Numbered from the stretch's first letter, positions 7,344-13,979 are shown. The stretch is DNA of 16,340 bases from DSFT01 sp032249175 (GCA_032249175.1 JAVVGK010000022.1:1-16340), one strand, 5' to 3'. The notes: a model not told the origin generated them from the sequence alone. Translations and numbers: made by a program.

Positions 7344-7793
7344 ATGAAATTAAAAAACAAAATACCTTTTATTATTATGTGTGCTATTGTTTTTTTGACA
7401 TTTGTGTTTGTAATTTTCCATTTAATAATCAATAGGAAAATTGATTTTCTTGCGGTTTCATTAACATTTATAGCTGTTTCTTTTTCATTTATTCTCTATT
7501 CCATATATCAAACTTATAAAAATTATCTTAAATTTGAAATTAAAGTAGATGAAGAAGGTTTATTTTTCAACATACCAAAAGCTTATATAGATTATTATGA
7601 ACTTGAAGTTCCAAAAGGAAAATTTCTTTGGAAGCAAATTAAGAGTGTTCAATATGATAGCGAAGAAAAAATCATTTATTTAATTCTTTTAAGTAAAGCA
7701 AAAATTCCAATTCCTGTTATTCTTTTTGACAAAGAAGATATTGAAGCAATTTTAAAAGAAATTTCAAAACATACAAGTGTTAAAGTAGTATGA
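7344..7793 (+). CDS. Membrane protein with two TM helices and a PH-like domain
   Basis: 149 residues. Two hydrophobic segments are visible, at about 8-28 (IPFIIMCAIVFLTFVFVIF) and 36-55, forming a hairpin in the membrane. The remaining ~90 residues are soluble and alternate in the manner of a small beta-barrel (FEIKVDEEGLFFNIP, then KFLWKQIKSVQYD), ending in an amphipathic helix (KEDIEAILKEISKH). This architecture resembles bacterial PH-like (YcxB/YdbT-type) proteins, but I see no diagnostic motif and the function is unknown. Its stop codon overlaps the nusB start by four bases (ATGA), so the two are likely made together, and it sits just downstream of pcm. Confidence 0.75.
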   Translation: MKLKNKIPFIIMCAIVFLTFVFVIFHLIINRKIDFLAVSLTFIAVSFSFILYSIYQTYKNYLKFEIKVDEEGLFFNIPKAYIDYYELEVPKGKFLWKQIKSVQYDSEEKIIYLILLSKAKIPIPVILFDKEDIEAILKEISKHTSVKVV

Positions 7794-8287
7794 TTTATCC
7801 ATTTCATGGCAGAAGATTATCAAGAGTTATCGTTATTGAAACAATTTATAATAGCGAATTGCTAAATGATAGTTTGGATAAAGCTTTTGAAGATATTGTC
7901 AATATGAGGAAAAATTATTTTAATGAAATTTTAAATGAAATTAAAAAAGAAGATATAAAAAGAATGTTTTTATCAGATTTAGAAAATTGGGAAAAAATTG
8001 TAAATTTTTCAAAAGAGTTATTATCTGCCTACAAATTAAATAAAGAAAAAATTGAGGAAATTTTAAAAGAAGTTATTACTGGTAAGTGGGATTATGAAAG
8101 AATTTTCCTTCTTGAAAAATCTATTTTAAAAACTGCTGTTTGTGAAATGATTAGTTTTGATACACCTTATAAAATAGTAATAAAAGAAGCTTTAAATATA
8201 GGAAATTATTTTATTTCTGACCAATCTATAAAATTTATAAATGCTGTTCTTGATAAAGTTGCAGAGAAATTAAATTTAAAACTTTAA
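7790..8287 (+). CDS. nusB: Transcription antitermination factor NusB
   Basis: An all-helical RNA-binding protein that, with NusE (S10), binds boxA in rRNA leaders to prevent early termination. 165 residues, slightly long for the family. The N-terminal GRRLSRVIVIETIY matches the family RRxARxxAxQxLY helix. The C-terminal signature is complete: WDYERIFLLEKSILKTAVCEM near residue 98, PYKIVIKEALNIGNYF near 122, and KFINAVLDKVAEKL at 147-160. It starts at an ATG overlapping the previous stop codon, and has no promoter motif of its own. Its stop codon (8285-8287) is part of the TAAAAT of the next promoter. Confidence 0.93.
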   Translation: MIYPFHGRRLSRVIVIETIYNSELLNDSLDKAFEDIVNMRKNYFNEILNEIKKEDIKRMFLSDLENWEKIVNFSKELLSAYKLNKEKIEEILKEVITGKWDYERIFLLEKSILKTAVCEMISFDTPYKIVIKEALNIGNYFISDQSIKFINAVLDKVAEKLNLKL

Positions 8288-8295
8288 AATTTTAG
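8282..8295 (+). promoter_or_regulatory. Predicted -10 promoter for the MNT/HEPN pair
   Basis: CTTTAAAATTTTAG, with TAAAAT at 8285-8290 ending 6 nt before the ATG at 8297. The first three bases of the hexamer are the nusB stop codon. This gives the nucleotidyltransferase pair its own leaderless-type promoter although it follows nusB closely. Confidence 0.6.
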
Positions 8296-8296
8296 C

Positions 8297-8584
8297 ATGA
8301 GATTAAAAGAAGATGAAAAGAAAGTTTTAAGGGAAATTTTTAAAGAATATCAGAATATTGAAATTTTTCTATTTGGCTCACGATTAAATGATAATTTAAA
8401 AGGTGGAGATTTGGACTTAATTATAAAAACGAATAAAGATGGACAAAAAATAGCACTTGAAATCCAAAAGAAATTTTTATATGAAATTGAAGAAAGTATT
8501 AATGTTATTGTTTATGATGAAAGAAATGATTTTATAAAGGAGCTAATGAAAAATGCCAAAAGAATTACTATTGAAGAATTATGA
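8297..8584 (+). CDS. Minimal nucleotidyltransferase (MNT), antitoxin-type
   Basis: 95 residues, a minimal pol-beta-fold nucleotidyltransferase. The signature is FLFGSRLNDNLKGGDLDLII: Gly27-Ser28 and the metal-binding aspartates D38 and D40, spaced GS-x9-DxD. In characterised MntA/HepT systems the MNT protein is the antitoxin and transfers AMP to a tyrosine of the HEPN toxin. Catalytic residues look intact, so the same chemistry is plausible. Here the MNT gene comes first and overlaps the HEPN gene by 32 bases. It has its own promoter motif with no Shine-Dalgarno sequence. Similar small MNT genes are common in thermophiles and archaea, and antitoxin function is an inference from the pairing. 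Confidence 0.88.
   Translation: MRLKEDEKKVLREIFKEYQNIEIFLFGSRLNDNLKGGDLDLIIKTNKDGQKIALEIQKKFLYEIEESINVIVYDERNDFIKELMKNAKRITIEEL
8537..8542 (+). promoter_or_regulatory. Shine-Dalgarno sequence for the HEPN gene
   Basis: AAGGAG lies 10 bases before the ATG at 8553, inside the end of the MNT gene. It is the clearest Shine-Dalgarno sequence I saw in the window and supports this start for the internal gene. It contrasts with the leaderless-looking operon heads. Confidence 0.65.
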
Positions 8585-8843
8585 AAAGAATCTAAAAGTT
8601 GTAGAGATGTTTCTATATTTTTTAAGAAGTCTTGAAATTTACTTATATGGTCAAAGCTCAGATACACTAAGAGATAGACTTTTAAGAATGGAAAAATTGG
8701 GAATTATAAGCGATATTGAAACTTGGTTTAAAATTCGCATTTTAAGAAATAAAATTGTTCATACATATGAAGTTTTAAATGTTTCAAATCAAATTTTTGA
8801 AGATTATAAAAAATTGGAAAATTACATTAAAAATTTTTTATAG
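8553..8843 (+). CDS. HEPN-domain protein, likely RNase toxin of the MNT pair
   Basis: 96 residues, all helical. The HEPN active-site motif is present as RNKIVHTY: R65, H70 and Y72, i.e. RX4HXY. In the Shewanella HepT/MntA system the R and H are the RNase residues and the Tyr is the AMPylation site that shuts the toxin off, so all three functional residues are kept here. The start at 8553 is supported by the AAGGAG ten bases upstream. The gene overlaps its MNT partner at the 5' end and the convergent ymdB by 17 bases at the 3' end. A substrate-binding role for a non-toxin MNT/HEPN pair is the alternative. Confidence 0.87.
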   Translation: MPKELLLKNYEKNLKVVEMFLYFLRSLEIYLYGQSSDTLRDRLLRMEKLGIISDIETWFKIRILRNKIVHTYEVLNVSNQIFEDYKKLENYIKNFL

Positions 8844-9612
8844 AGAATCTTTCAATATGAATAGCTTTTTTATTAGAAATGTCAATTTCACAATATATTC
8901 CTTGAATTCTCAAATCTAAAAATGAAGGCTCAGCTTTTCTTCTTATGTGAGGATAAAGAAATTTTTCTATTATAACATTATAATCTGCTCCTATTACTGA
9001 AAAATGTCCTCCTGTCATTCCAATATCTGTAATATATGCTGTTCCTTTCGGGAAAATTCTTTCATCAGCGGTTTGAATATGTGTATGTGTTCCAAAAACA
9101 AGAGAATATTTTCCATCTAAGAATAATCCAAGTGCCATCTTCTCACTTGTTGCTTCTGCATGAAATTCTAAAATATATATACTTTCAGGGTCTTGATTAT
9201 ATAACTCTATTGCTTTCCTAAATGGGTCATCAACTCTTTCATCCATAAATAATCTTCCAAGTAATGTTAAAATTTTAACTTTTCTACCTTCAATTTCAAA
9301 TTCAAAAATTTTCCTTCCTGGTGTTCCTTCTGGATAATTATAAGGGATTAATAATTGAGGTTTTTCAATAATTTCTAATACCTTTTCTTCATCAAACGCA
9401 TGATTTCCAAGCGTTATAACATCTATTCCATAAGAAATAAATTCCTCAAAAATTTTAGGTGTAATTCCTCTTCCATGGGCAGAATTTTCACCATTTACAA
9501 TAATTACAGATGGATTATATTTTTTACGCAAATCAATAATGAACTTTTCCAAAATATCTCTTCCGGGCTTACCATAAACATCACCAATTGCCAAAACTTT
9601 TAATTTCTTCAC
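8827..9612 (-). CDS. ymdB: YmdB-family metallophosphoesterase
   Basis: A calcineurin-fold, di-metal phosphodiesterase of the YmdB type (in Bacillus it cleaves 2',3'-cAMP and interacts with RNase Y). Metal-binding motifs in order: IGDVYGKPGR near residue 8, NGENSAHGRG near 39, GNHAFD near 67, EFHAEATSEK near 148 and FGTHTHIQTAD near 172. The LLGR loop is also kept. About 261 residues, normal length. I start it at the GTG at 9612, because TAAAAT ends 7 nt before it and the family begins right there (KKLKVLAIGD). A TTG at 9618 would add two residues but lies only one base beyond the hexamer. Divergent from the TPR gene; overlaps the HEPN gene at its 3' end. Confidence 0.93.
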   Translation of the reverse strand: MKKLKVLAIGDVYGKPGRDILEKFIIDLRKKYNPSVIIVNGENSAHGRGITPKIFEEFISYGIDVITLGNHAFDEEKVLEIIEKPQLLIPYNYPEGTPGRKIFEFEIEGRKVKILTLLGRLFMDERVDDPFRKAIELYNQDPESIYILEFHAEATSEKMALGLFLDGKYSLVFGTHTHIQTADERIFPKGTAYITDIGMTGGHFSVIGADYNVIIEKFLYPHIRRKAEPSFLDLRIQGIYCEIDISNKKAIHIERFSIKNF

Positions 9613-9615
9613 AAT

Positions 9616-9650
9616 CAAAATTTTAAAGGTTAATGTGCTTTAAAATTTTA
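9616..9650. promoter_or_regulatory. Divergent promoter pair, ymdB / TPR gene
   Basis: Minus strand: CCTTTAAAATTTTG (9616-9629), with TAAAAT ending 7 nt before the GTG at 9612. Plus strand: GCTTTAAAATTTTA (9637-9650), with TAAAAT ending 10 nt before the ATG at 9657. The hexamers are 15 bases apart. Confidence 0.62.
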
Positions 9651-9656
9651 AATGTT

Positions 9657-11399
9657 ATGATTTTATTTATAATAGCACAAGAGAAAGGTTTTGAGGAGCA
9701 AATAAAAGAAGCAGCAGAATATGAGGTTGTAGCATATTATAAGCCTTACATTCCTTATAAGTATAGCCCTATAAGTGAGCTTAAATTCGTTTTTTCCCAA
9801 ATAAATAAAAATGATGCTATAAACATTATAAATGAATTATCAAATTATGTATATCCAAAAGATAGTTCCTTAGCAAAAGAAAAATTAAAATCATTAAAAG
9901 ATGAGCCAAAAGGAATAAGAGATATTATTTTAAGTGCTTTAATTTTTGAAGGTGGTGATTATTCCGCATCTTATAATAAATCATTTTCCGTTATAAATAG
10001 CAATATAACATTAACATTTGAAAAAATTGCTTATAAAATTTACATTTATTCCGCTTTAAACAAAGGAGATTTTTCCGAAGCTTATAGTACTGCTAATTAT
10101 GTAATTGAAAACTTTTCGGATGTTGATAGTATAATTTATCTTGCTTGTGCTGAAGCATTTTATTATGCTAATCAATTTGAAAAAGTTGATTTTTATTCCT
10201 CAAAATTATACGATAATTCAGATGTTAATTTAAGAGTTCTTTCGCTATATGTTGGAGGTTGGAATAATTTACATTTAAGAAGATATAATGAAGCTTTAAG
10301 TTTATTAAATAGAGCTTATTCTATCGCAAATGATGAATTTCTTAAATCAATTCTCAAAATTGGTATAGCAGTTGCTAAATTCAACCTTGGTGATAAAATT
10401 GAAGCTTATAATTCAATTACCTCTTTAAATGAAAATATATTTCAAAAACAATCAAGAGCAGAATTGTTATATTATAGAGGAATGATAGCATTTTATAATA
10501 AGAAAGATGATATTATAGCAGAAAAGGATTTTTCAAGATTCATTCAAGATTTTCCAAAAGATGAAAGAGCACCATTTGTAGCATTAAAATTATCAGATTT
10601 ATATAGATTTAGAGGAGATTTAAAGAATGCTATATCAAACCTTGAATGGATAAGAGCAAATTTTGGAAAAATTCAGGAAAAGGAAACTGCTTTATATCTA
10701 CTTGGAGAATTATATTTAGCATTAGAAGACTATCAAAAATCACTTTATTCTTACTTACAACTTATTGATGAATTTCCAAAAAGCTCATATTATTCAACAG
10801 CTAAATTAAGAGCTGAGCAGATTTTAACAAAACTTTCAACTGATAATGAAACTTATATAGAAACATTTAAAAGATATTTTCCTACAAGTCAATCACTTGC
10901 TGATGTTTATTATTATTGGGGTGGAAAATACCTTAACGATAAAAACGAAGAAAAAGCAAGTTATTATTTTTATAGATTAGCTCTTGAATTTCCAGAACAT
11001 CCAAAAGCAAAAGAAAGTATATTTATAGCAGGACAACTATTTTTGAGATTACAAAAATGGTCAGATGCAAGTGAAACTTTCAAAAGACTAATTAGACTTT
11101 ATCCCGATCATGAGAGAATAGGTGATGCTTATGGAGGTTTAGCATTAGCACTTCTAAACCAAAAAAGTCCTGAAAATGTAATTAACTTTTTAACAGAAGC
11201 TTTAAAAAAACAAAGCAATAGATTAAGTGAATATGATAAGGGTGTTATCTATATGTATCTTGGACTTGCTTATGAAAATTTAGGCAATATGGATAAAGCA
11301 AGAGAATATCTTGAAATGGCAAGAAATCAATTCTTTGGTGTTGGTAGAACAGATATGTTAGACCAAGTAAATCAATACCTTGATAGAATACCAAGATAA
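9657..11399 (+). CDS. Large TPR-repeat protein, probably envelope
   Basis: About 580 residues made of helical pairs of the tetratricopeptide type. Repeats are clear in the second half: KDIIAEKDFSRFIQDFPKD, EDYQKSLYSYLQLIDEFPKS, ASYYFYRLALEFPEHPKA and SDASETFKRLIRLYPDHER, and a last one with AYENLGNMDKAREYLEMA. The recurring ...FP(K/E)... spacing resembles BamD/YbgF-type envelope TPR proteins. With the ATG at 9657, which the promoter position favours, the N-terminus is only MILFIIAQEKG; an in-frame ATG at 9633 would give a longer, more signal-like start but would put the promoter motif inside the coding region. Function is unknown; scaffolding of an envelope complex is an inference. Its stop codon directly abuts that of the convergent TrmA-like gene. 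Confidence 0.82.
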   Translation: MILFIIAQEKGFEEQIKEAAEYEVVAYYKPYIPYKYSPISELKFVFSQINKNDAINIINELSNYVYPKDSSLAKEKLKSLKDEPKGIRDIILSALIFEGGDYSASYNKSFSVINSNITLTFEKIAYKIYIYSALNKGDFSEAYSTANYVIENFSDVDSIIYLACAEAFYYANQFEKVDFYSSKLYDNSDVNLRVLSLYVGGWNNLHLRRYNEALSLLNRAYSIANDEFLKSILKIGIAVAKFNLGDKIEAYNSITSLNENIFQKQSRAELLYYRGMIAFYNKKDDIIAEKDFSRFIQDFPKDERAPFVALKLSDLYRFRGDLKNAISNLEWIRANFGKIQEKETALYLLGELYLALEDYQKSLYSYLQLIDEFPKSSYYSTAKLRAEQILTKLSTDNETYIETFKRYFPTSQSLADVYYYWGGKYLNDKNEEKASYYFYRLALEFPEHPKAKESIFIAGQLFLRLQKWSDASETFKRLIRLYPDHERIGDAYGGLALALLNQKSPENVINFLTEALKKQSNRLSEYDKGVIYMYLGLAYENLGNMDKAREYLEMARNQFFGVGRTDMLDQVNQYLDRIPR

Positions 11400-12512
11400 C
11401 TATTTTTTTATGTAAAATAAAATTAAATCAAAATTGAAAATTTGAGGATAACTATCAAATGGTTTTAATAGAACAAGCTCATAATCAAAACTTTTCATAA
11501 TTTTTAAAATTTTATATAATTTTCTTATATCTTCAAGAATAATAATAACATTTTTTATTTTGTTTAATTGTAAAAGTTGAACATTCTTTATAAAAGGCTT
11601 ATTTAACACAAGTAAATCAAACTCTTCATTTGTTTCAATAAGTGTTTTCAATTTAACTGACAAAATTTCACAATTAAAAACATCATAAATTTTAAATAAT
11701 TCTTCTAAATCACTTCTATTATATCCATTTCTTTCAGAGCAAAGGCAATAATTTAAAATATCAGATAAGAATAATGGATAGAATTCTGCTTTATAAATAA
11801 TAACATTTTTAAATCCATTAGAACTTATTAAATTTCTCAAAAAATTAACTTTCTTTTCAAAAATTTCAACATTTTTTTCAAAGTCGGAAAATAAATTTAT
11901 TTTCATTGTTTTAGATAAAATTTTTTCCTTATAATAACTATTTCCATAAAGCACTTTATCATCCTTTTCTTCTTTCAGGATTATTCCTAATATCTTTTCA
12001 TTTAAATTATAAATTTCTTTAAGATAGTTAATGCTTAAATTCTTTTGATGCTCAATATATACTAAATAATTTTTAAGTCTTTCAGAACCTTTAATTATTA
12101 AGCTATTTGGTAAAACTGATAATATCTCGTTAATTTCTTGATAAACTAATGGGCAACTATCAATTTTTAAATTATAATAATTTTTATCATAAGTGTTCAA
12201 ATAATTAAAAGGTTTTGATTTTTCAAATGTTTCAATAATTGGATTTAAATTTAATTTATTTAAAATTGATTTTAAAAATTTTGTTTTTAATTGAATTTGA
12301 TATTCATAATTAGCAATTTGAATTGAGCATCCATTACAATGATAATAAAATTTACAATTTGGTAAAGTTCTGTATTTTGAAGGCTTTTTAATTGTTAAAT
12401 CTTCTAAATTTATAATTTCACCAGGCAAAACATGTTTTAATTTAAATTTACCCTTTGAAGTATAGCCTATCCCTTCACCAAATTCATTTAATTTCTTTAT
12501 TTTTAAAAACAT
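11400..12512 (-). CDS. Degenerate TrmA/RlmD-family protein, Fe-S cysteines kept
   Basis: 370 residues, matching the length and order of RNA m5U methyltransferases. The N-terminus has a TRAM-like stretch (LNEFGEGIGY). Then come the four Fe-S cysteines of the RlmD/TrmA group: C53, C59, C62 (Cx5Cx2C) and C120 (SCPLVY). The methyltransferase half is eroded. The glycine-rich SAM motif is not seen around residues 235-255, the FFQVN motif has become LFSDFEKN, the DPPR motif is LNKPF near 304, the catalytic SCNP is replaced by IIILED near 323-327, and the final HVE by NFD. The last 20 residues still follow the family pattern (PFDSYPQI). No frameshift or stop interrupts it, so it is probably maintained for a non-methyltransferase role. 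Three bases downstream of lptE. Confidence 0.78.
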   Translation of the reverse strand: MFLKIKKLNEFGEGIGYTSKGKFKLKHVLPGEIINLEDLTIKKPSKYRTLPNCKFYYHCNGCSIQIANYEYQIQLKTKFLKSILNKLNLNPIIETFEKSKPFNYLNTYDKNYYNLKIDSCPLVYQEINEILSVLPNSLIIKGSERLKNYLVYIEHQKNLSINYLKEIYNLNEKILGIILKEEKDDKVLYGNSYYKEKILSKTMKINLFSDFEKNVEIFEKKVNFLRNLISSNGFKNVIIYKAEFYPLFLSDILNYCLCSERNGYNRSDLEELFKIYDVFNCEILSVKLKTLIETNEEFDLLVLNKPFIKNVQLLQLNKIKNVIIILEDIRKLYKILKIMKSFDYELVLLKPFDSYPQIFNFDLILFYIKK

Positions 12513-12515
12513 CTT

Positions 12516-12989
12516 TTAATCTGATGTTATAGAGCTAAAATAATCTGAAAACGCTCTTGATATTGCATCCTTTATAGCAAACTTATAACCATCGTCAGGA
12601 CTACTTAATGAAGGTTGAATATAAAATCCACTATAACTTTTCTTATCTAAAATTTTTGTTGTATCCTTTTTTAAAAATTCAATATCAATATAAACACCAT
12701 ATTTATAAGAAATAATTTCTCCATTTTGATTGTATTTCTCTGGCTCTCTTGAATAATTATTTATATAAATTTTAACAAGAACATTGGCATTCTTAATATC
12801 TTTTAAATTTAATCTTGGCTCACTCAAAACATATTCCTCAAAAGCTATCTTTGAAAGGTTTGAAAGTTGTAAATAATCAGTTTTATTATCAATATCAAAT
12901 AAAGCAACATTCCTATATTCAGATGGGAAAAACCCAGTTAATGAATATATACAAGCATTTAAAATTATTAGCAATATGAACTTTTTCAA
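12516..12989 (-). CDS. lptE: LptE-like outer-membrane LPS-assembly lipoprotein
   Basis: 157 residues. A lipoprotein signal opens it: KK at 2-3, a hydrophobic run (FILLIIL) and the lipobox LNAC with C13 as the lipidated cysteine. The mature part follows the LptE pattern: an early strand with NVALFDIDNKT, a helix up to residue ~50, NANVLVKIYINNYSREPEKY (the family A-x-V/L-x-G-x-I-x-x-Y-x-R-x-P region), then NGEIISYKYGVYIDIEFL and a C-terminal amphipathic helix ending FSDYFSSI. LptE plugs the LptD barrel and helps deliver LPS to the outer surface. The start is a TTG at 12989, 8 nt behind TAAAAT, and no ATG alternative exists upstream. It forms an operon with the TrmA-like gene. Confidence 0.83.
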   Translation of the reverse strand: MKKFILLIILNACIYSLTGFFPSEYRNVALFDIDNKTDYLQLSNLSKIAFEEYVLSEPRLNLKDIKNANVLVKIYINNYSREPEKYNQNGEIISYKYGVYIDIEFLKKDTTKILDKKSYSGFYIQPSLSSPDDGYKFAIKDAISRAFSDYFSSITSD

Positions 12990-12995
12990 GATTTT

Positions 12996-13007
12996 AAATT
13001 TTAAACC
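12996..13007 (-). promoter_or_regulatory. Predicted -10 promoter for lptE operon
   Basis: Minus strand GGTTTAAAATTT, with TAAAAT (12998-13003) ending 8 nt before the TTG at 12989. This copy departs most from the consensus: G instead of C before TTT, and AAAATTTA instead of AAAATTTT after it. A second TAAAAT touches the start codon and seems too close to act. Confidence 0.45.
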
Positions 13008-13048
13008 TGAAAAGCGTTTGCCTTTTGGTGCTTCATAAATTATTATTT

Positions 13049-13188
13049 ATCAATAAATTACAATTTATATAAATTAAGTTATTTATTTTAAATAATTTAA
13101 TTTACTAATTCTTTAATTTATTAAAGTTTTTATAAATTAAGTATTTGATTTTCAACAACTTATGATTTTAAAATTGTAATTTATTGAT
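13049..13188. repeat. 140-bp AT-rich element with 18-bp inverted ends (MITE-like)
   Basis: The sequence TCAATAAATTACAATTT (13050-13066) recurs as an exact inverted copy at 13171-13187; one further outer base pair (13049/13188) also matches. TTA flanks the 17-bp arms on both sides (13047-13049 and 13188-13190), which could be a 3-bp target duplication, though TTA is common here. Inside are a 15-bp hairpin and a 12-bp direct repeat, TATAAATTAAGT, at 13068-13079 and 13131-13142. There is no open reading frame of note. The right flank TTA is the stop codon of the small membrane protein. A MITE, a processing structure or an AT-rich regulatory region are all possible. Confidence 0.5.
13071..13103. 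repeat. 15-bp hairpin inside the inverted-repeat element
   Basis: Arms AAATTAAGTTATTTA (13071-13085) and TAAATAATTTAATTT (13089-13103) pair across a 3-base loop, with one G-T pair as the only non-Watson-Crick position. It has no GC-rich stem and no distinct T-tract, so I do not call it an intrinsic terminator. Confidence 0.6.
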
Positions 13189-13370
13189 TACAAATAATTT
13201 CTTAATTTATTTTCCACTACCCTACCGATTGAAAATATAATAACTGCTATAAAAATTAAAATAAATTCCCATTTCATATAACCTTTAAACAAAGCAATCA
13301 TTGCCAAAAAACCTATTCCTAATCCGATTGCTTGAACGAACTTTGAAAGCAAAATTAAAAAATAAATCAA
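13188..13370 (-). CDS. Small two-helix membrane protein
   Basis: 60 residues. Two transmembrane helices are visible: about 2-27 (hydrophobic and Gly-rich, FVQAIGLGIGFLAMIALF) and 33-50 (WEFILIFIAVIIFSIGRVV), followed by a short basic tail (ENKLRNYL). The loop between them is short (KGYMK). The start is TTG at 13370, overlapping the stop codon of the 36-residue gene (TTGA), so expression is probably coupled. I do not recognise a family. It is the last gene of the nucleotidyltransferase cassette and ends next to the inverted-repeat element. A toxin-like or membrane-anchor role would be speculation. Confidence 0.65.
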   Translation of the reverse strand: MIYFLILLSKFVQAIGLGIGFLAMIALFKGYMKWEFILIFIAVIIFSIGRVVENKLRNYL

Positions 13371-13477
13371 GTTTTCTTTATTTTCAACTTTAACTTATTA
13401 AGCTCCTCTAAGAATAATAATTTTTCCTTAGGTGTTAATTTCTTATATTCCTTTATTTTATCTAATGTTATTTTCAC
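13367..13477 (-). CDS. 36-residue helical protein between NTase and membrane protein
   Basis: GTG start at 13475-13477, TGA stop at 13367-13369. The peptide is VKITLDKIKEYKKLTPKEKL followed by LFLEELNKLKLKIKKT. It is basic and strongly amphipathic. The segment LTPKEKLLFLEELNKL looks like the short helix-turn-helix peptides I associate with genes next to AbiEii/DUF6036-type nucleotidyltransferases, though that link is from memory. It starts 7 bases after the NTase stop codon and its stop overlaps the next start, so it fills the gap exactly. Too short for many gene callers. The coding case rests on spacing, overlap and composition. Confidence 0.6.
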   Translation of the reverse strand: MKITLDKIKEYKKLTPKEKLLFLEELNKLKLKIKKT

Positions 13478-13484
13478 TTTTAAG

Positions 13485-13976
13485 TTATAGTTCTTCTTCA
13501 TGTTCTTTCAGAAGTTTTAAATTTTCTATATCAGATATGTCAATTGGTCTATTTGAAATTTTCTTTATTTCTATAATGTCTTCAATACTTGCTATGTATA
13601 TTTCAAAATCATCAACCTTTAAAATTTTTTTTCTAGAATAAGCCTTATTAAAATCTATTGGATTATCTATAAATAAATCTAAAACTTCTATTGGATTATT
13701 AGGATTTTCAAGTGTTAAGACAATAACATTTTTTTCCTCTTTTAATTGTTTTCTATACTCTTTATCTGTTAGTTTCTTTTCATCAATTGGTTGCCTAAAT
13801 CTAAAACCGTTAGCTTTAAAGCAATTTATTAAATTTAATATATTATCATTATTTAATTCTATCATAATATCAACATCAATTGTTGTTCTTGGGATACCAT
13901 AAAGATTTATAGCAAGACCTCCAACTAAAATATATTTTATTTTACAATCATAAAGCATCTTTAGAATTCTTAACAT
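13485..13976 (-). CDS. AbiEii/DUF6036-like nucleotidyltransferase
   Basis: 163 residues. The N-terminal signature is LVGGLAINLYGIPRTTIDVDI: the GG pair at 19-20, then R30-T-T-x-D34-V-D36, the metal-binding aspartates of this nucleotidyltransferase group. The C-terminal motif KKISNRPIDISDIENLKLL near residue 138 matches the K...R..D..D pattern of the same group. This group includes toxins of AbiE-type systems, which modify tRNA or proteins, and also uncharacterised housekeeping-like forms. The ATG at 13976 lies 9 nt behind the TAAAAT of a clear promoter motif. It leads a three-gene unit with a 36-residue protein and a small membrane protein; no typical AbiEi antitoxin gene is adjacent. Confidence 0.85.
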   Translation of the reverse strand: MLRILKMLYDCKIKYILVGGLAINLYGIPRTTIDVDIMIELNNDNILNLINCFKANGFRFRQPIDEKKLTDKEYRKQLKEEKNVIVLTLENPNNPIEVLDLFIDNPIDFNKAYSRKKILKVDDFEIYIASIEDIIEIKKISNRPIDISDIENLKLLKEHEEEL

Positions 13977-13979
13977 TAG

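Noticed and set aside
9268..9282. Promoter-like TTAAAATTTTAA inside ymdB; similar strings inside the TrmA-like gene (about 11504-11518) and birA (about 2658-2670)
   Set aside because: They lie within well-supported coding sequence with no start codon behind them. In DNA this AT-rich the core occurs by chance, which is why the motif is judged by its position before starts and not by its presence alone.
13008..13034. Minus-strand GCACCAAAAGGCAAACGC resembling the 5' half of a c-di-GMP-I riboswitch
   Set aside because: The second conserved half (GACGCAAAGC region) is missing and the lptE promoter starts immediately after, leaving no aptamer. The AAGC/GCTT pairing around it is too short for a terminator.
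13367..13487. The 36-residue frame as a frameshifted tail of the nucleotidyltransferase
   Set aside because: The NTase already has its complete C-terminal K...R..D..D motif and normal end, and the short frame has its own GTG and a start/stop overlap with the next gene.
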